From Aralia elata (Eukaryota > Streptophyta > Magnoliopsida > Apiales > Araliaceae): a stretch of DNA of 64,000 nucleotides. A program made the translations under genes and the position numbers. Shown one piece after another: positions 1 through 10,691 of this stretch; positions within the stretch are counted from its first letter, which is position 1, and each line of letters begins with the position of its first letter. The notes under the pieces were generated by a model. The model did not search any database and was not told the DNA's origin. It saw nothing but the letters and a program-made list of their open reading frames with translations. The DNA lies in assembly GCA_034770075.1 (NCBI GenBank), contig CM068378.1:43428508-43492507 (forward strand). Reading direction: 5' to 3'.

Positions 1-26
1 ATTAACAAAAATATGGGTTATTACAT

Positions 27-1315
27 TTAGGGTATATCAAAGGGTATGATTGGGTATAATAAGTTATACATGGAGATAGGTGAATGATCAACAAAGAATC
101 TACCACTTCTAGTAAAAGGAGAGAATGTCATATGTGATTCGATAAATGACGACTCAGAAGTCTTTGGCCAAAGCAGAATGAAATTAGAAAGGAGTTTCTA
201 ATTTGCATTATCAGAGTTGTGCATTTGAGAATCGAAATACATATAATTAAATAAAATAAGACTTGACAGTAATTCCGTATCTTATATTTAATTGGGACAT
301 CGTATGGTAGAAGGATTGAATTGTACGGTAACTATTCACTGAAAGGTTCTTTTGTGATTAATATTGAAATCTATATTATCTGGAAAGTCGTTGATCGGTA
401 AGGGGACTTACCCTTATTGTAGAATAAATATTATTTATTTAAATGAATTAAATAGTTTAATTTATTTATTTAAATAAGATTAGAATTGTTCTAATTGATT
501 TATTCACAACCGGTTTAATATGGAGAACCTAAAGGGTCACACCGCAAAAGAAAAATATTTATTTAAGAAGTAAATGGCATAATCGTAATAATAAGTTAAG
601 TGTATTTAATTTAATCTATGGAGATAGAATAAATTAAATAGCTTAATATTTATTATTTAATATTTTAGAAATATTAAATATAAATTAATAAGAGGAGTCT
701 TATTATTATTATTACAATTACTATTATTTAATTCCTAATAGGGATTGTGAATTAATTAATAGAAGTACTCTCTCATAAATTCCTAATTGGATTAGGAGTT
801 TAATTAATTAAAGGAGTTTAATTAAAATAAAAACCCTAATCCTAAATAGTTTAGGAGGGTTCCCTATATCTATAAATAAGAGGAGTCTTATCATGATTTA
901 GGGTTAGACAGTTACACACTCTTCCATGAGAATTAGAGAGAGAAAGAGTACTTGCAATTTCTATAGAGATAGAAACTAGGGTTTTGTCAACACCCATCTT
1001 CTTGAATAACTATTATTCCTTGGTGGATCACCTCTAGAGGCCAAACACTTGGGTGGCTAACGTTGATCAAAGGAAGGAATCTCATTGGTGAAATTCAAGG
1101 AGAACGCGAAGGATTTGGAGGTGAACTCGTACCTATGGAAGCATGGTTCTACAAGGGTATGATTCTCATACTTTATCTCTTTCGTTTAATTGATAATTGA
1201 GCACATGGATGATCATGGTGATGGTTTGTATAAAAAAATTTAAAATCCGTTTTATCGCGCTTCCGTATTATTTATGTAATTTGATTGCATGTTCGCGCTA
1301 TATACAAACCTAACA
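27..1315 (+). repeat. Copia element A, 3' part of the 5' LTR (truncated)
   Basis: From about position 27 this matches the last 1.3 kb of the LTRs of copia B and C in this window, ending in the same ACCTAACA just before a primer site. The first 500 or so bases of the LTR (U3) are missing, and positions 1-26 do not match the other copies. The LTR carries a TATA box, a telobox-like AAACCCTAA and AT-rich inverted repeats such as CCTAAATAGTTTAGG. It is the remnant of a third, older copy of the family represented by B and C. Confidence 0.9.
871..880 (+). promoter_or_regulatory. TATA box of the copia A LTR
   Basis: TATAAATAAG lies about 435 bp before the LTR end, preceded by a telobox-like AAACCCTAA and the inverted repeat CCTAAATAGTTTAGG. 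The same box is kept at the same place in the other four LTR copies (19325-19334, 26500-26509, and on the minus strand 30444-30453 and 37434-37443). It is the likely core promoter for genomic RNA and puts the start of the R region some 30 bp downstream. Confidence 0.7.
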
Positions 1316-1434
1316 GTGGTATCAGAGCCTAACCTTGTGCTAATTATCAATTATTATGATTCCATATATGTATGGGTATGCGATTGGATCGATTTTCTGG
1401 GCAAAGAAAAAAAAATTTCGAACTCTGCTACGCG

Positions 1435-1552
1435 GCGCGGCCGCGCCGCTTCCAGTTCATTCTGGAGCGCGGTCGCGCCCGAACCCAGAAATCGTTTCTG
1501 GGGTGCAGCGCGGCCGCGCCGTTCCTAGTTCATTTTGGAGCGCGGCCGCGCT
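1435..1552 (+). repeat. GC-rich palindrome array in the copia A leader
   Basis: Four copies of a perfect or near-perfect palindrome GCGCGGCCGCGC occur at 1435-1446, 1467-1478, 1508-1519 and 1540-1551, about 30-40 bp apart. The surrounding sequence is strongly AT-rich. The leaders of copia B and C, otherwise collinear, have a short AT-rich stretch here instead. Overlapping plus-strand open frames over this block are by-products of its composition. Confidence 0.85.
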
Positions 1553-1669
1553 GGTCTGTAGAATTTGAAAATTTTTATTTTTGATTTTATTTATTTTCAA
1601 TTAAGATAAAAGGTTTATTTTGAATTGGAATATAATTAAAATTAAAAGTTTTATTTGAACTTGGAATTG

Positions 1670-2060
1670 GATTTCACGTTAACTAGAATAAAGGAGTTTA
1701 TTCTATTTTGGAATAGGATTCCATGTTTCCTAGAATAAAGGAGTTTATTCACATATGGAATAGGATTCCATGTTTCCTTAAAAAATAAAGATGTTTATTT
1801 TGATAAGGAATAGGATTTAACATATTTTATTTTTTCAAGCAATTTTAAGTTAAAATAAAGGAGTTTATTTTGAACTTGAAATTGGTTTCCATGTTAATTG
1901 AAATAAAAGAGTTTATTTTGATTTGGAATTTGATTAAAAATAAAGGAGTTTATTTTTATTCAAAATTGGATAAAATAAAATAAATAAGTTTATTATGATT
2001 TAAATTTTGATTAAAATAAAGGAGTTTATTTTTATTTCAAAATTGGATTTCTAGTAAACT
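1670..2060 (+). repeat. AT-rich minisatellite in the copia leader
   Basis: Imperfect tandem units of roughly 35-60 bp are built around AATAAAGGAGTTTATT, itself an inverted repeat (AATAAA/TTTATT), alternating with variants of GGAATAGGATTCCATG. The equivalent block is at about 19985-20400 in copia B and 36580-36880 (reverse) in copia C, with different unit numbers, so it expands and contracts between copies. Confidence 0.75.
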
Positions 2061-2916
2061 TTTAATTGCCCATTAAATGATATCAATGCATATATGGAAT
2101 GGTTTTATTATTCATGAGATGAATGTTATTTATTGATACATATGGAGATATGTATGATAATAAATAGGGATTGATTATGGACTACTGACCAATGTGTGAT
2201 TGGATTTATTTTAGTGGATGCTTGAGTGAATGGGTTTTTATAAATGGGGTCTGCGTACCTCGTCTTCTCTAGTTTTTCTTGATGTAAATTCTATCTTCCT
2301 CCTATGTACCTCCCTTTGACTGCTGATCAAGGTTTCTATTTATTGTAAATAGTTTATGTAATAGGTTTAGTTAGAATTACTTGAAGATTGGAGACAAAGG
2401 AGCAAGGAGCGCTTGAAGACCCGTTTGTAATGGAGCCCGGGTTTAAATGTAATAGTTATATTTAAATTTATTCTTGCACCCTAGGTTTGACCTTTTGGTT
2501 CACTTGGTGGCTCTAGTGAACCAAACTAGAATAAAAGTCCATAATCAATCCGGGTAGAATATAGTATTCTATATGTGCATGCTTAATATATGTATATTAT
2601 ATATTATACAACATGCTTCGCATGTTAAATAATATGACGCGTATTTTATATATATATGTGCATGCGCGCTAAACAAGATGAGACTAATAATAACAAACCC
2701 CTCAAAAAAATTATATTAAGTCCTAAGCGTTCAAAGATATTTGGAATATCGAACGTCGCCTTCTAGCATGGTAAAGCAATAGAGTATTAAATATTTAATA
2801 TGAGTTTGTTGTGTCACCACAAGGCAAGTATTAAATATTTAAGATGTTGCATTATCACATTTGATGCTTATACATAGACTGAACGATGCTGTTTTGTTGT
2901 GTCACCACAAGGACAG

Positions 2917-5900
2917 TGTGACGCCCCCAAATCCGGGTCACCCGAACTGCGGACCTGGTTCGTCACTATCTCATACCTGCATCAAACTATTGATAACTTA
3001 CAGCGGAAATAAAGGAATATTCATATTGATATAACACAAATAATCCTGTCCCAAGTCTCGAAACCAAAACTTCTACAACGTAACTTAATACATAAGGGTA
3101 ATTAAGTCTTAATACATCACAAAAGTCAACGAGTCTTAATACACAATCAAAATGGTGATCTTAATGGTACAAAGCTAATCCGTAGCTTTGCCTTTGCCTT
3201 TATCCTTCCCAGAACTTTCACCACGAGCTCCACTAACTGAAATGTTTTAAGGAAAGCAAGGGTGAGCAACAAATTTGCTCAGCAAGTATAATAACAATAA
3301 TCGTGAATCATCAAATGAATACTGTATAACTTACAAGAATCAAGAGAATAAAAGATAGCTCAAGAATCTGCATAATCTCAACGAATGACCTCATTAACAC
3401 AATTGTAGGGCCTCTAAGGACCGAATGATTTCAATGTTTTCAAATGGAGGAAATATTCTATACTGAGTGGTCATCTTGACACTGAACTTTTACTAGAATC
3501 ACCAGAAATTCATCCGATAATCCAACATACTAATACAATGGGTGATCAGCCTAATGTACCCGGTGTTATGCATAACCCCTTTAACATACTGTTCGCGCGC
3601 ATGTCGGTCTCCCGACATACATACTGTTTCCCCTGCTATGAGGGTTGTTCATCTCAGCTTTACATAGGAATCCAAACCAAACAATTTGATTGGATAGCTT
3701 TACTTAACAACAATGATGATTAAACATACGTCTAGCCGAAACAAGTGGCGTAAACTATTTCCTTAAATAGTTCATGAATGAAGAACTAAACGTTTCGCAG
3801 TCCAACAACAGATAATGAATTCAAATATTTAAGCGGTGAATATCAATAATTTATCCTTGATGTGAAGTAATTGACAATAATTAGTCCACCAAAATAATTG
3901 AAAGTAATAACTCGATTTGAGTCATGAAACTTGCAACAATGTACCTGTTTGCACGAAATAAAAGTAGTGCATAAGGTTTAGAAACTTGCCCAACACAAGG
4001 GTTACACAAGGGTTAGGGAAACTTGCAACAACATAAATTGATAAAATGATCGTTCAGTCAATAATTAACTCGCACAATAGAACTTGCCCAACACAAGGGT
4101 TAGACAAGGGTTAAGGAAACTTGCCTGAAGCGCTGCTACAATAATACAATACACACTCCTTAATGTCCTACACGATTAAGTACATATTTACATAACAATT
4201 AGTCACATTCCAAATAATGGTTTAATACGGACGCTGCATCATTAAAACACATTGATTGCCCTACGACTACCCAGTCGGGGGTCTCGCTCCCCGATGAGCT
4301 GGCGGGGGTCGGGGGGAATAATTAAGCATTTAGGGTTTAACAGAATATGCTTAGTCAACCTGTCTAATCATTTAATCCAAGGAAAAATATAAGTGTTGGA
4401 CCCATTGAAAAGGATTCATTAGGTCCGACCCGACTTGACCTGCCTGACCAACCCAATCTGGCCCAAACACGGAGCTGGCGCTGCAGCGTGAGGCTCATTA
4501 CTAGAGCTCACGCTGCGGTGTGAGTCCCGTGTCCTTCATATAACGGGCTTCACGCTGCGGCGTGAAGCTTAACACTTGGGCCTCACGCTGCGGCGTGAGT
4601 CCCGGTCTTTTTCCCATATTGCCCCTCGCTGCAGCATGAGATGCACGGCTTAGGGGTGGCGCTGCGGCGCCATTCTGCAGTAGCCGGATTCTGGGTTTGT
4701 TCCCAGTTCGCGGCTCCGACCTCCGGCCACTCCAACCTCCATAACTCCTTCAATACACAAGCAAATTGGTCCATTCCGGACTCTATGGACTCCTAACTCA
4801 TGGGGCTACAACATATCAAAAATGCAGAGCTACCCATTAACATTAACATGGTCAAATCTAAAGCCAAAGTGTAAAGTTCATACTCTGTTCTTCGAGTTCT
4901 TGACAAGTTTTACGAAAATCATTCCTACGAACTCGTTTTAACTCCTTTTTACTCCATTCCAATTGGGTTAGCTTCGTAACCCATGGAACTACGACACCAT
5001 AGCAACAAATAAAATTAACAAACACGAAATCTAGCATTTATAGTCCTCTAAAAAGTCCGAATGTCCACAAAGTCCATTGTTCTTCATGTTCTTCATCCTC
5101 CTTAAGCATAGGTACGGATTTCTTCCATTTTTGTTCCACTTTGATGTTATTAATGGCTTCTATAGTCTCTTAACAACAATATAAACGAAATACAACCAAA
5201 AATAACAACCACAATCAACCACAAATCATCCACCAAGCATAAAAGCTTGAAAACCAAGAAAACTTGAAAACTCAATGAAATCGAAAGAAAATCGTTTGAT
5301 GTTAAAGATTTACCTCTGTGAATCGTTCCTAGATGTTATAAGGCTTTGCTAGAGCTTGGCTTGAGTCTCTTTCTTCCTTCTTAGTTCACCCGAACCTCTC
5401 TTTCTCTTCTTTTCTCCTTCTTCTTCTTCTTCCTCTCTTTTCTGGTGACTTTCTTCTCTTTTTTTCGGCGACTTTCCGACGACTCTTTGCAGCTCTCTCT
5501 CTCCCTCTCCCTCTCTATTTGCTGGTGGTATAGTTTGAATGGAGTGCAAGAGAGAATTGAAATGGTTTGAATGATTTGGGAGAGTGGAGGAGTGAATTTA
5601 GGAGAAGTGGGAGAAATGGTTTAATGGCTCAATGATCTTGCCGGCTAGCCTCTCCTTCCTTGCATTTGATTGGTCCAAATTTGGGGGTTGGTTCCCTCTT
5701 GGAGTAACAAGCCAAAATAAATACCCAAATACACAAAAATATATCCGAAAACTCCCACTTTTGTACCAAAACTGGTAAATAACTCTACCCAAAATTAAAA
5801 TGGGTACTCCCATAGATTATTGGGACATATAAAAATAATTATTACGGGGTTTGCCCATTTATTCGGAACAGCCTTATCATATGTTTCGGATACCGAATAA

Positions 5901-6242
5901 AACACGAACGGGCTCAAAATGAAAATCCGACACTTGGAAAAATTATCATTTCGCACACGTGTATTACTGTCATTTATTAAGGTTGAAAAGACGCAAAAAT
6001 ATCATGGCATGAATAGTGCCTCGATAAACGTGCCCCATGAACAATGATTTTGTGATTTTTCTCGAAGTCAATATATTCACCCTAACGACACTACAACACG
6101 TAAAATTCAATACATATACATATTCTAGGTTATAACACCACCTTTAAGCACATAACACATATTAATATAAATAAAAGTAAAAATTCATTTCATTCACACG
6201 TAACTCGGGTTACAAGGAAATTCAAAATTCCCGATCGTTACA
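2917..6242 (-). repeat. Lone Tekay-type LTR (minus orientation)
   Basis: About 3.3 kb. On the minus strand it starts TGTAACGATCGGG at 6242 and ends GGGGGCGTCACA at 2917. Sequence matches to the LTR at 61110 (for example 4740-5030 against 63330-63600) and to LTR X define the family. It carries the LTR hairpin at 3256-3286, the GC palindrome array at 4477-4672, a splice-donor-like AGAGGTAAAT near 5311 and a purine-rich 5' untranslated stretch (5380-5520 on the minus strand). No primer site lies to its left and no polypurine tract to its right. The left flank is copia A leader and the right flank is Tat gag, without a matching 5-bp duplication, so it is a lone LTR at a rearranged junction. Confidence 0.8.
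4477..4672 (-). repeat. GC-rich palindrome array in the lone Tekay LTR
   Basis: Six copies of a near-palindrome centred on CACGCTGCGGCGTG lie at 4477-4492, 4507-4524, 4549-4566, 4581-4599, 4625-4640 and 4657-4672. The best copies read CTCACGCTGCGGCGTGAG. Both arms vary together in some copies: TTCACG pairs with CGTGAA, and TGGCG pairs with CGCCA. That is compensatory change. Confidence 0.85.
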
Positions 6243-7441
6243 GTAGCCAACTCCGTGATCTTTTTCTAAGCTAATAATAGGGCCAATACATTTTCGAGAG
6301 AATCACTAAGAGGAGTGAATTCGCGCCTGCGCCTCTCTTCAATGCTTTTCTGCTGGGTTTACTTGGGAGGAACTGTCGGTTGCGACAGTTTGGGATGATT
6401 GCCTTACATACAGATCGACAGAACGTTTCTGTTTCCTCGGGGTTGTCCTTGCAACACCAGGGAGGCATCCTCTTCTTTCTTCTTATGGCCTCTCTTGGGC
6501 GCGTTTCTGTAATTTCTTGACTGAATGTGTTCGGCCATAGCTTCTACTGCCGTGAGGTCTTTGATTTTTTCAACTCTCAATCCCATTTCTGCCATTTCTC
6601 CATGCTTTATCATCTTAGAAAATGGCTTACCAATGCCAGCTAATACCCTTTCATAGTAGGGAGCCTCCTGAATGTCAATGAAGGTCATTACCATTTCGTT
6701 TTCCTCCATTGGAGGACTCACTTGGGCAGCCAATCGTCTCCATCTTTGGGCATAATCTCGAAATGACTCATTGGGTTACTTCTTGATCTTAGGCATCTGA
6801 TATCTGTCGGGAGCCATCTGAGACTGGAAATTGTATAGATTCAAAAAGGCATGGGCTAACTCCTCCCAATTGTGGATCTTGGAGTTATTAAGCTGGGCAT
6901 ACCAAGTTCTTGCCTCGCCTGTCAAACTTTTCTGGACTAGCTACATCCTAAGGCTTTCGTCTTCAATATAAGACCCGAGTTCCCCTATGTATACCTTTAA
7001 ATGAGTGTACGGATCGCCTAGTCTATTGTATTTCTCAAAATATGGAACTTGGAACCTGTCAGGATACCTGACTCTTGGAAATATGCATAGGTCAGAATAT
7101 TGGACACTTTCGTAGTTTCCTGTCCCCTTCATGGACTTTATGGCGTCTTCGATTTGTTTTACCTTTTTCTTGATTCCTGCCTCTTCTCTATCGTCTAGGA
7201 TATTGACTGTCTTAGTTTGGTCGACGGACCCTTTGGTATCCTTACTACCGAATTAGAAGACAAGGATTTGAGTCTGTGCGCCCTGGGTTTGACTGCCTCC
7301 TAGGCCGGAGGGTCCGGGCTGGTCTTTGGTTGTATGGCACTGTTCTTTTAGTAGACTGGTTATCTCATTTATCTGCTTATTGAAGTTCTCGAATTCTTCC
7401 CGAGAGATAGGGAGGGAATCTGGCGCAAAACCTTCAACCAT
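6243..7441 (-). pseudogene. gag: Tat/Ogre-type gag remnant
   Basis: Gag packages genomic RNA into virus-like particles. Minus-strand open segments separated by single stops run from 7441 to 6404. The retroelement capsid-type region is recognisable: a stretch near YFEKYNRLGDPYTHLKVYIG, then LTGEARTWYAQL, WEELAHAFL and ESFRDYAQRWRRLAAQV, as in Tat/Ogre gag. The frame shifts after about 6404 but REFTPLSDSLENVLALLLA continues to 6243, where the lone LTR cuts it. I count at least three in-frame stops. It lies downstream of the minus-strand Tat LTR and primer site. No zinc knuckle is visible. The rest of the element (protease to 3' LTR) is missing. Confidence 0.8.
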
Positions 7442-8093
7442 CTTAATGGGTGGTGTTCGTACCTTAAGAGCTCGTAGCCTAATTCTTGGACCAATCTACA
7501 AAAGCAATATGACGAGGTCTAGTATCTAAATCTGGTAGGTTCGGATGCATGCTATGATTTTGCATTGAGGTTTTTTAATCTTTTCTTGCAAAATAACAAT
7601 TAGTGGTTTTATGGCAGGATGAGAATATGGAAGATGATAAAATCGAATATGGATGACATTTTACATATAAGGAGTAACAGGGTATGAAGAGACTTCCTAT
7701 AACGTAGGGTTTATCTGAGGCTGACCTATCCTAGGGTTACTCTCACGGGCTTTTCTAGATGAAGGTCCCCAGATCTTCGCAACTTACTCGATGGGAATGA
7801 ATCCGATCTTTCAATTGGAGCGGATCTGAGTGGTGCCTTTCCTGAGCCTCGTGGGGAAATGCCCCCTTGAGTCCAGTAATCAACAACCGACGGGTTCGCC
7901 TCCTGGAGAAGGAATCACACAACATACATTCGCATACATTCATCGTGGCTCACCGCATGCATATGATGACAATTGTGCGAAACACTTAAATAAAGCATGT
8001 AAGACATTCATCGCAACATTCATTCAAACCATTCACACCATACATAGATAAGAAAGAAAAACAACAAGATTGTACACGACTTAAGCCCTTTAA
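7442..8093 (-). mobile_element. Tat 1 leader (non-coding)
   Basis: The region between the Tat 1 primer site and the gag remnant. Only short chance frames are present. The minus-strand sequence may contain the start of gag but I cannot place a start codon. Confidence 0.5.
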
Positions 8094-8094
8094 T

Positions 8095-8113
8095 GTCCCC
8101 AGTGGAGTCGCCA
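8095..8113 (-). other. Tat 1 primer-binding site
   Basis: On the minus strand TGGCGACTCCACTGGGGAC lies immediately after the LTR end at 8116. This is the primer site typical of Ogre/Tat elements (tRNA-Arg type). It fixes the orientation and the LTR boundary. Confidence 0.85.
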
Positions 8114-8115
8114 GC

Positions 8116-10340
8116 TGTCGACGCCGAGAAAATTTACTAAATTTTTGTGTTTCCACCCTTTTTTAAGATTTCGATTTATTCAGTTCTCCTAAAGGGTGAT
8201 TTTTAGGAAAAATCCGACATAAATGTCGACGAGGTTTTTGAAAGATTAATTTTAAGGATGGGCCAATTAGACAAAGCCGCCAGTTGGTAAAGATTTAAAT
8301 GGATGTACCAACTCATCCGGATTTTTAGATTTCTTCGCAATATGGCCCAATATGTGACTCTATAAAATTGGTCTCGAAACCGAGATTCATAGAGTTTGGG
8401 GGCTTGCTTAAGCGAGGAAAATGTGTTAGGCACCCCCCGACTTCCGTAAAAACACAGTTACCGCATCTTATTGTTTTTCTAAGTGTGAAATATGTGTATG
8501 TGTGTGTGTTTTTTAAAGGAAATTGTTATCTAGCTTTGGATCGAAATCGTGAGAAATGCGTTATTTTGAAAAAATCTTAAAGCCTCGTCAAACCTATGCA
8601 CGAGGGATTTGATTTAAAGAAAAGGTTCACTTTAGCTTTGATTTTTGATGAAAAGACTTTTGGGGTGACATTTTTTGGAAGATACGATTTTCAAACCCTA
8701 TCACCGAATATGAATCGAGATTCGTCGTTACTTTCAATTTTAATCTAAAGTCATCTTACTAACCCAACGCGATTTGATTTTAATTTTAGAAGATCTTTGC
8801 CATTTTGTTTAGAAATCATTTTTTAACGGGAAATTAAGCATCAAAATAGGGTCGGGGCGATCCGTGGGCATGAAAGCTATCTCAATAGCCTCGAACCCTG
8901 CAATAGCAATTTTTACTATCACGGGGCCTTAAATTCGATTTTCATGGGATAGAACTCTCGATACCATTTTAAGGCCCAAATTTACATTTACAATGATTGG
9001 ATAATAACTTTACAATCGAAATAATGTCCATCATGGGAATTAGGTCAAGATCTGATTCGAGGATCTCGACTTCAATATTCCTAGGCTCACATCATAATAT
9101 ATCGAAACGTAAGTAAAAAGAGATCTAAAAGCGGGTTCCCGTAACCCTATCTTTTAGATTGCAATATCGAAGCAAACATTTCGAGGGACTATGTGTATTA
9201 ACGAGATCTATGGAAAGGGACTTAGAATCTAGGATATAAATCCGTAGATCTAAGATGCCTTAGATCCGTACAATGCCACAATCAGGATTAAAATGAAAGC
9301 ATATAAAAATGTATCCTAAAACCACTATCAAATGATTCAATTGTTAGAATCCCTAGCACGAATAGTTAGGACCTCCTCCCCACTAGATACAAATCTAAGG
9401 TTTTGCGGAGTGTTGATAAAATTAACTTAAAACATTGTAAACGACTAGATCCACCATAGATCTAAGCAAGATCTAGCAAAAAGGTTAAAGCTTTAAACTT
9501 TAAAACCATTAATAAGCTAGATTCGAACTAGATCTAGGGTGGATCTAGCGAAAAGATTCAAACTTTGACAATGGCAAATACAAAAAATGATATAGATATA
9601 AAAGGGACTTGATAAAAAGTATGACAATCGAAAAATAAGCAAACTTTGAGTGCAAAAATGAACAAAACACAAGAGATCTAATAGATCTATATTAAATTTA
9701 TAAGAAAGATTGAAACTTTCACCTTGGGGAAGGACATTTGACACTACCTTGCTCTCAAATGTATCTAGATCTAGTTAATCTAGTATAAAATTGAACAAAA
9801 TCTAGCAATTTATGCCCAAAATTCGAGCCCCTCTCTCTAAATTCCACACTCTCTCTCTTTAAGACCCCTCTATTTTTTTGAAAATCTGCTGAAGTTTGAT
9901 ATTTATAGGATTCTCTGGGCAGCCGCAGGTGTACCTGCGGCTAGCTCAAGTTGGGCCCACGTTCCTCGGACTTCGTGTCAAGCCGTCGGTTCATCGCCTC
10001 GTTCGCTGGAATGTTCGTATCTTTCAATCCGGGAAGGGTTAAGAGAAGTGTTATACCATTTCGGAAATCTCTTTCCGAGAGCTACGCAATGACATATGGT
10101 TTGGCCAATTATGGATTCAGGAAGATAGAGCGAATTGTAGAAATAGATCTTCTCATCGATGCTAGTTAGTCAACCGTCGCGTCTTAAGTAGCTTGTCACT
10201 CCGCAGTCGTTGGGATGGCTTTGTGCATGTTGATTTGAGTCCCGAAATCTTTTGTTCGGATATCTCATCCTCTGGCTGAAATGACTATTTTTCCCTCCTG
10301 TAAGGGTTAGAAGATATATGCAAATTTTTGGGTGTCTACA
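8116..10340 (-). repeat. Tat 1 5' LTR (minus orientation)
   Basis: 2225 bp. On the minus strand it runs from TGTAGACACCC at 10340 to GGCGTCGACA at 8116, so the termini are inverted repeats (TGTAGAC/GTCGACA). A TATA box (TATAAATA, minus strand, 9900-9907) sits just downstream of a palindrome AGCCGCAGG...CCTGCGGCT at 9921-9942. The middle (about 9430-9790) is dense in AGATCT/CTAGATCTAG. A splice-donor-like CAAGGTGAAAG follows at about 9718-9728. It is homologous, in opposite orientation, to the LTR start at 10692. Confidence 0.85.
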
Positions 10341-10568
10341 GGGCCATCTCGATTATCAAAACTTCAAAATCCGGATAAGTTGGTATATCTATTTAAATCT
10401 TTACCAACTGACGACTCTATCTAATCGGCCCATTTTAAAATCAAACTTTCGAACCCCGTCGACATTCAGTCAGTTTTTTTCCAAAATCACCTTATAAAAT
10501 TATAACCTATATATAATTAAAACGAGTAGAAAATTTTGACGCTAATAGATGGCGACTCTGCTGGGGAC
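10341..10568 (+). repeat. Tat 2: 3' end of a 5' LTR plus primer site
   Basis: 10341-10547 aligns with the last 200 bp of the Tat 1 LTR read in sense (shared GGGCCAT, AAAATCCGGAT(A/G)AGTTGGTA and TTTAAATCTTTACCAACTG). It is followed at 10550-10568 by TGGCGACTCTGCTGGGGAC, a Tat/Ogre primer site. Tat 1 abuts it at 10340/10341, consistent with Tat 1 having inserted into this LTR. The other end of that insertion is not visible. Confidence 0.8.
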
Positions 10569-10691
10569 TTTTTTTAAGAGGGTTTAAGCTGCGTTTGATT
10601 CCTAATGTTTTCCCTTTATGTTTAAATTCATTACCTTGATTTATATGCTTACTTTTCGTGCCTTGTGTGCTTTATTTTATTGAATTATGTG
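10569..10691 (+). mobile_element. Tat 2 leader fragment
   Basis: 123 bp of leader sequence with no ORF, between the Tat 2 primer site and a new Tat LTR start. There is no polypurine tract before the LTR, so this is not a normal 3' end. Either Tat 3 inserted here or an internal deletion joined the two. Confidence 0.6.

Larger units (their letters stand above)
1316..2916 (+). mobile_element. Copia element A, primer site and non-coding leader
   Basis: TGGTATCAGAGCC at 1317-1329 is the classic primer-binding site complementary to the 3' end of plant initiator tRNA-Met, two bases from the LTR end. The leader that follows has no convincing ORF. It contains a GC-rich repeat cassette (1435-1552), an AT-rich minisatellite (about 1670-2060), a palindrome AACATGCTTCGCATGTT near 2610, and two copies of TTGTGTCACCACAA near 2810 and 2900. 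It collinearly matches the leaders of copia B and C until 2916, where the LTR at 2917 cuts it off. Gag and pol are absent. Confidence 0.85.

Noticed and set aside
831..840. AAACCCTAA as interstitial telomere repeat
   Set aside because: A single unit in a promoter, repeated only because the LTR is repeated. Better read as a telobox-type promoter motif.
1289..1584. Three overlapping plus-strand open frames
   Set aside because: They overlie the GC palindrome cassette in three phases. Their Arg/Ala/Pro-rich translations reflect composition and have no family resemblance.
4583..5549. Minus-strand frames at 4583-4774 and 5349-5549
   Set aside because: The first covers the palindrome array and its flank. 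The second is a purine-rich transcript leader translating to Glu/Lys/Arg repeats. No homologue or codon signal.
10569..10691. Tat 2 plus Tat 3 as one small two-LTR element with 123 bp interior
   Set aside because: No polypurine tract precedes the second LTR and Tat 1 covers the start of the first LTR, so a miniature element cannot be shown. Nested insertion or deletion is equally likely.
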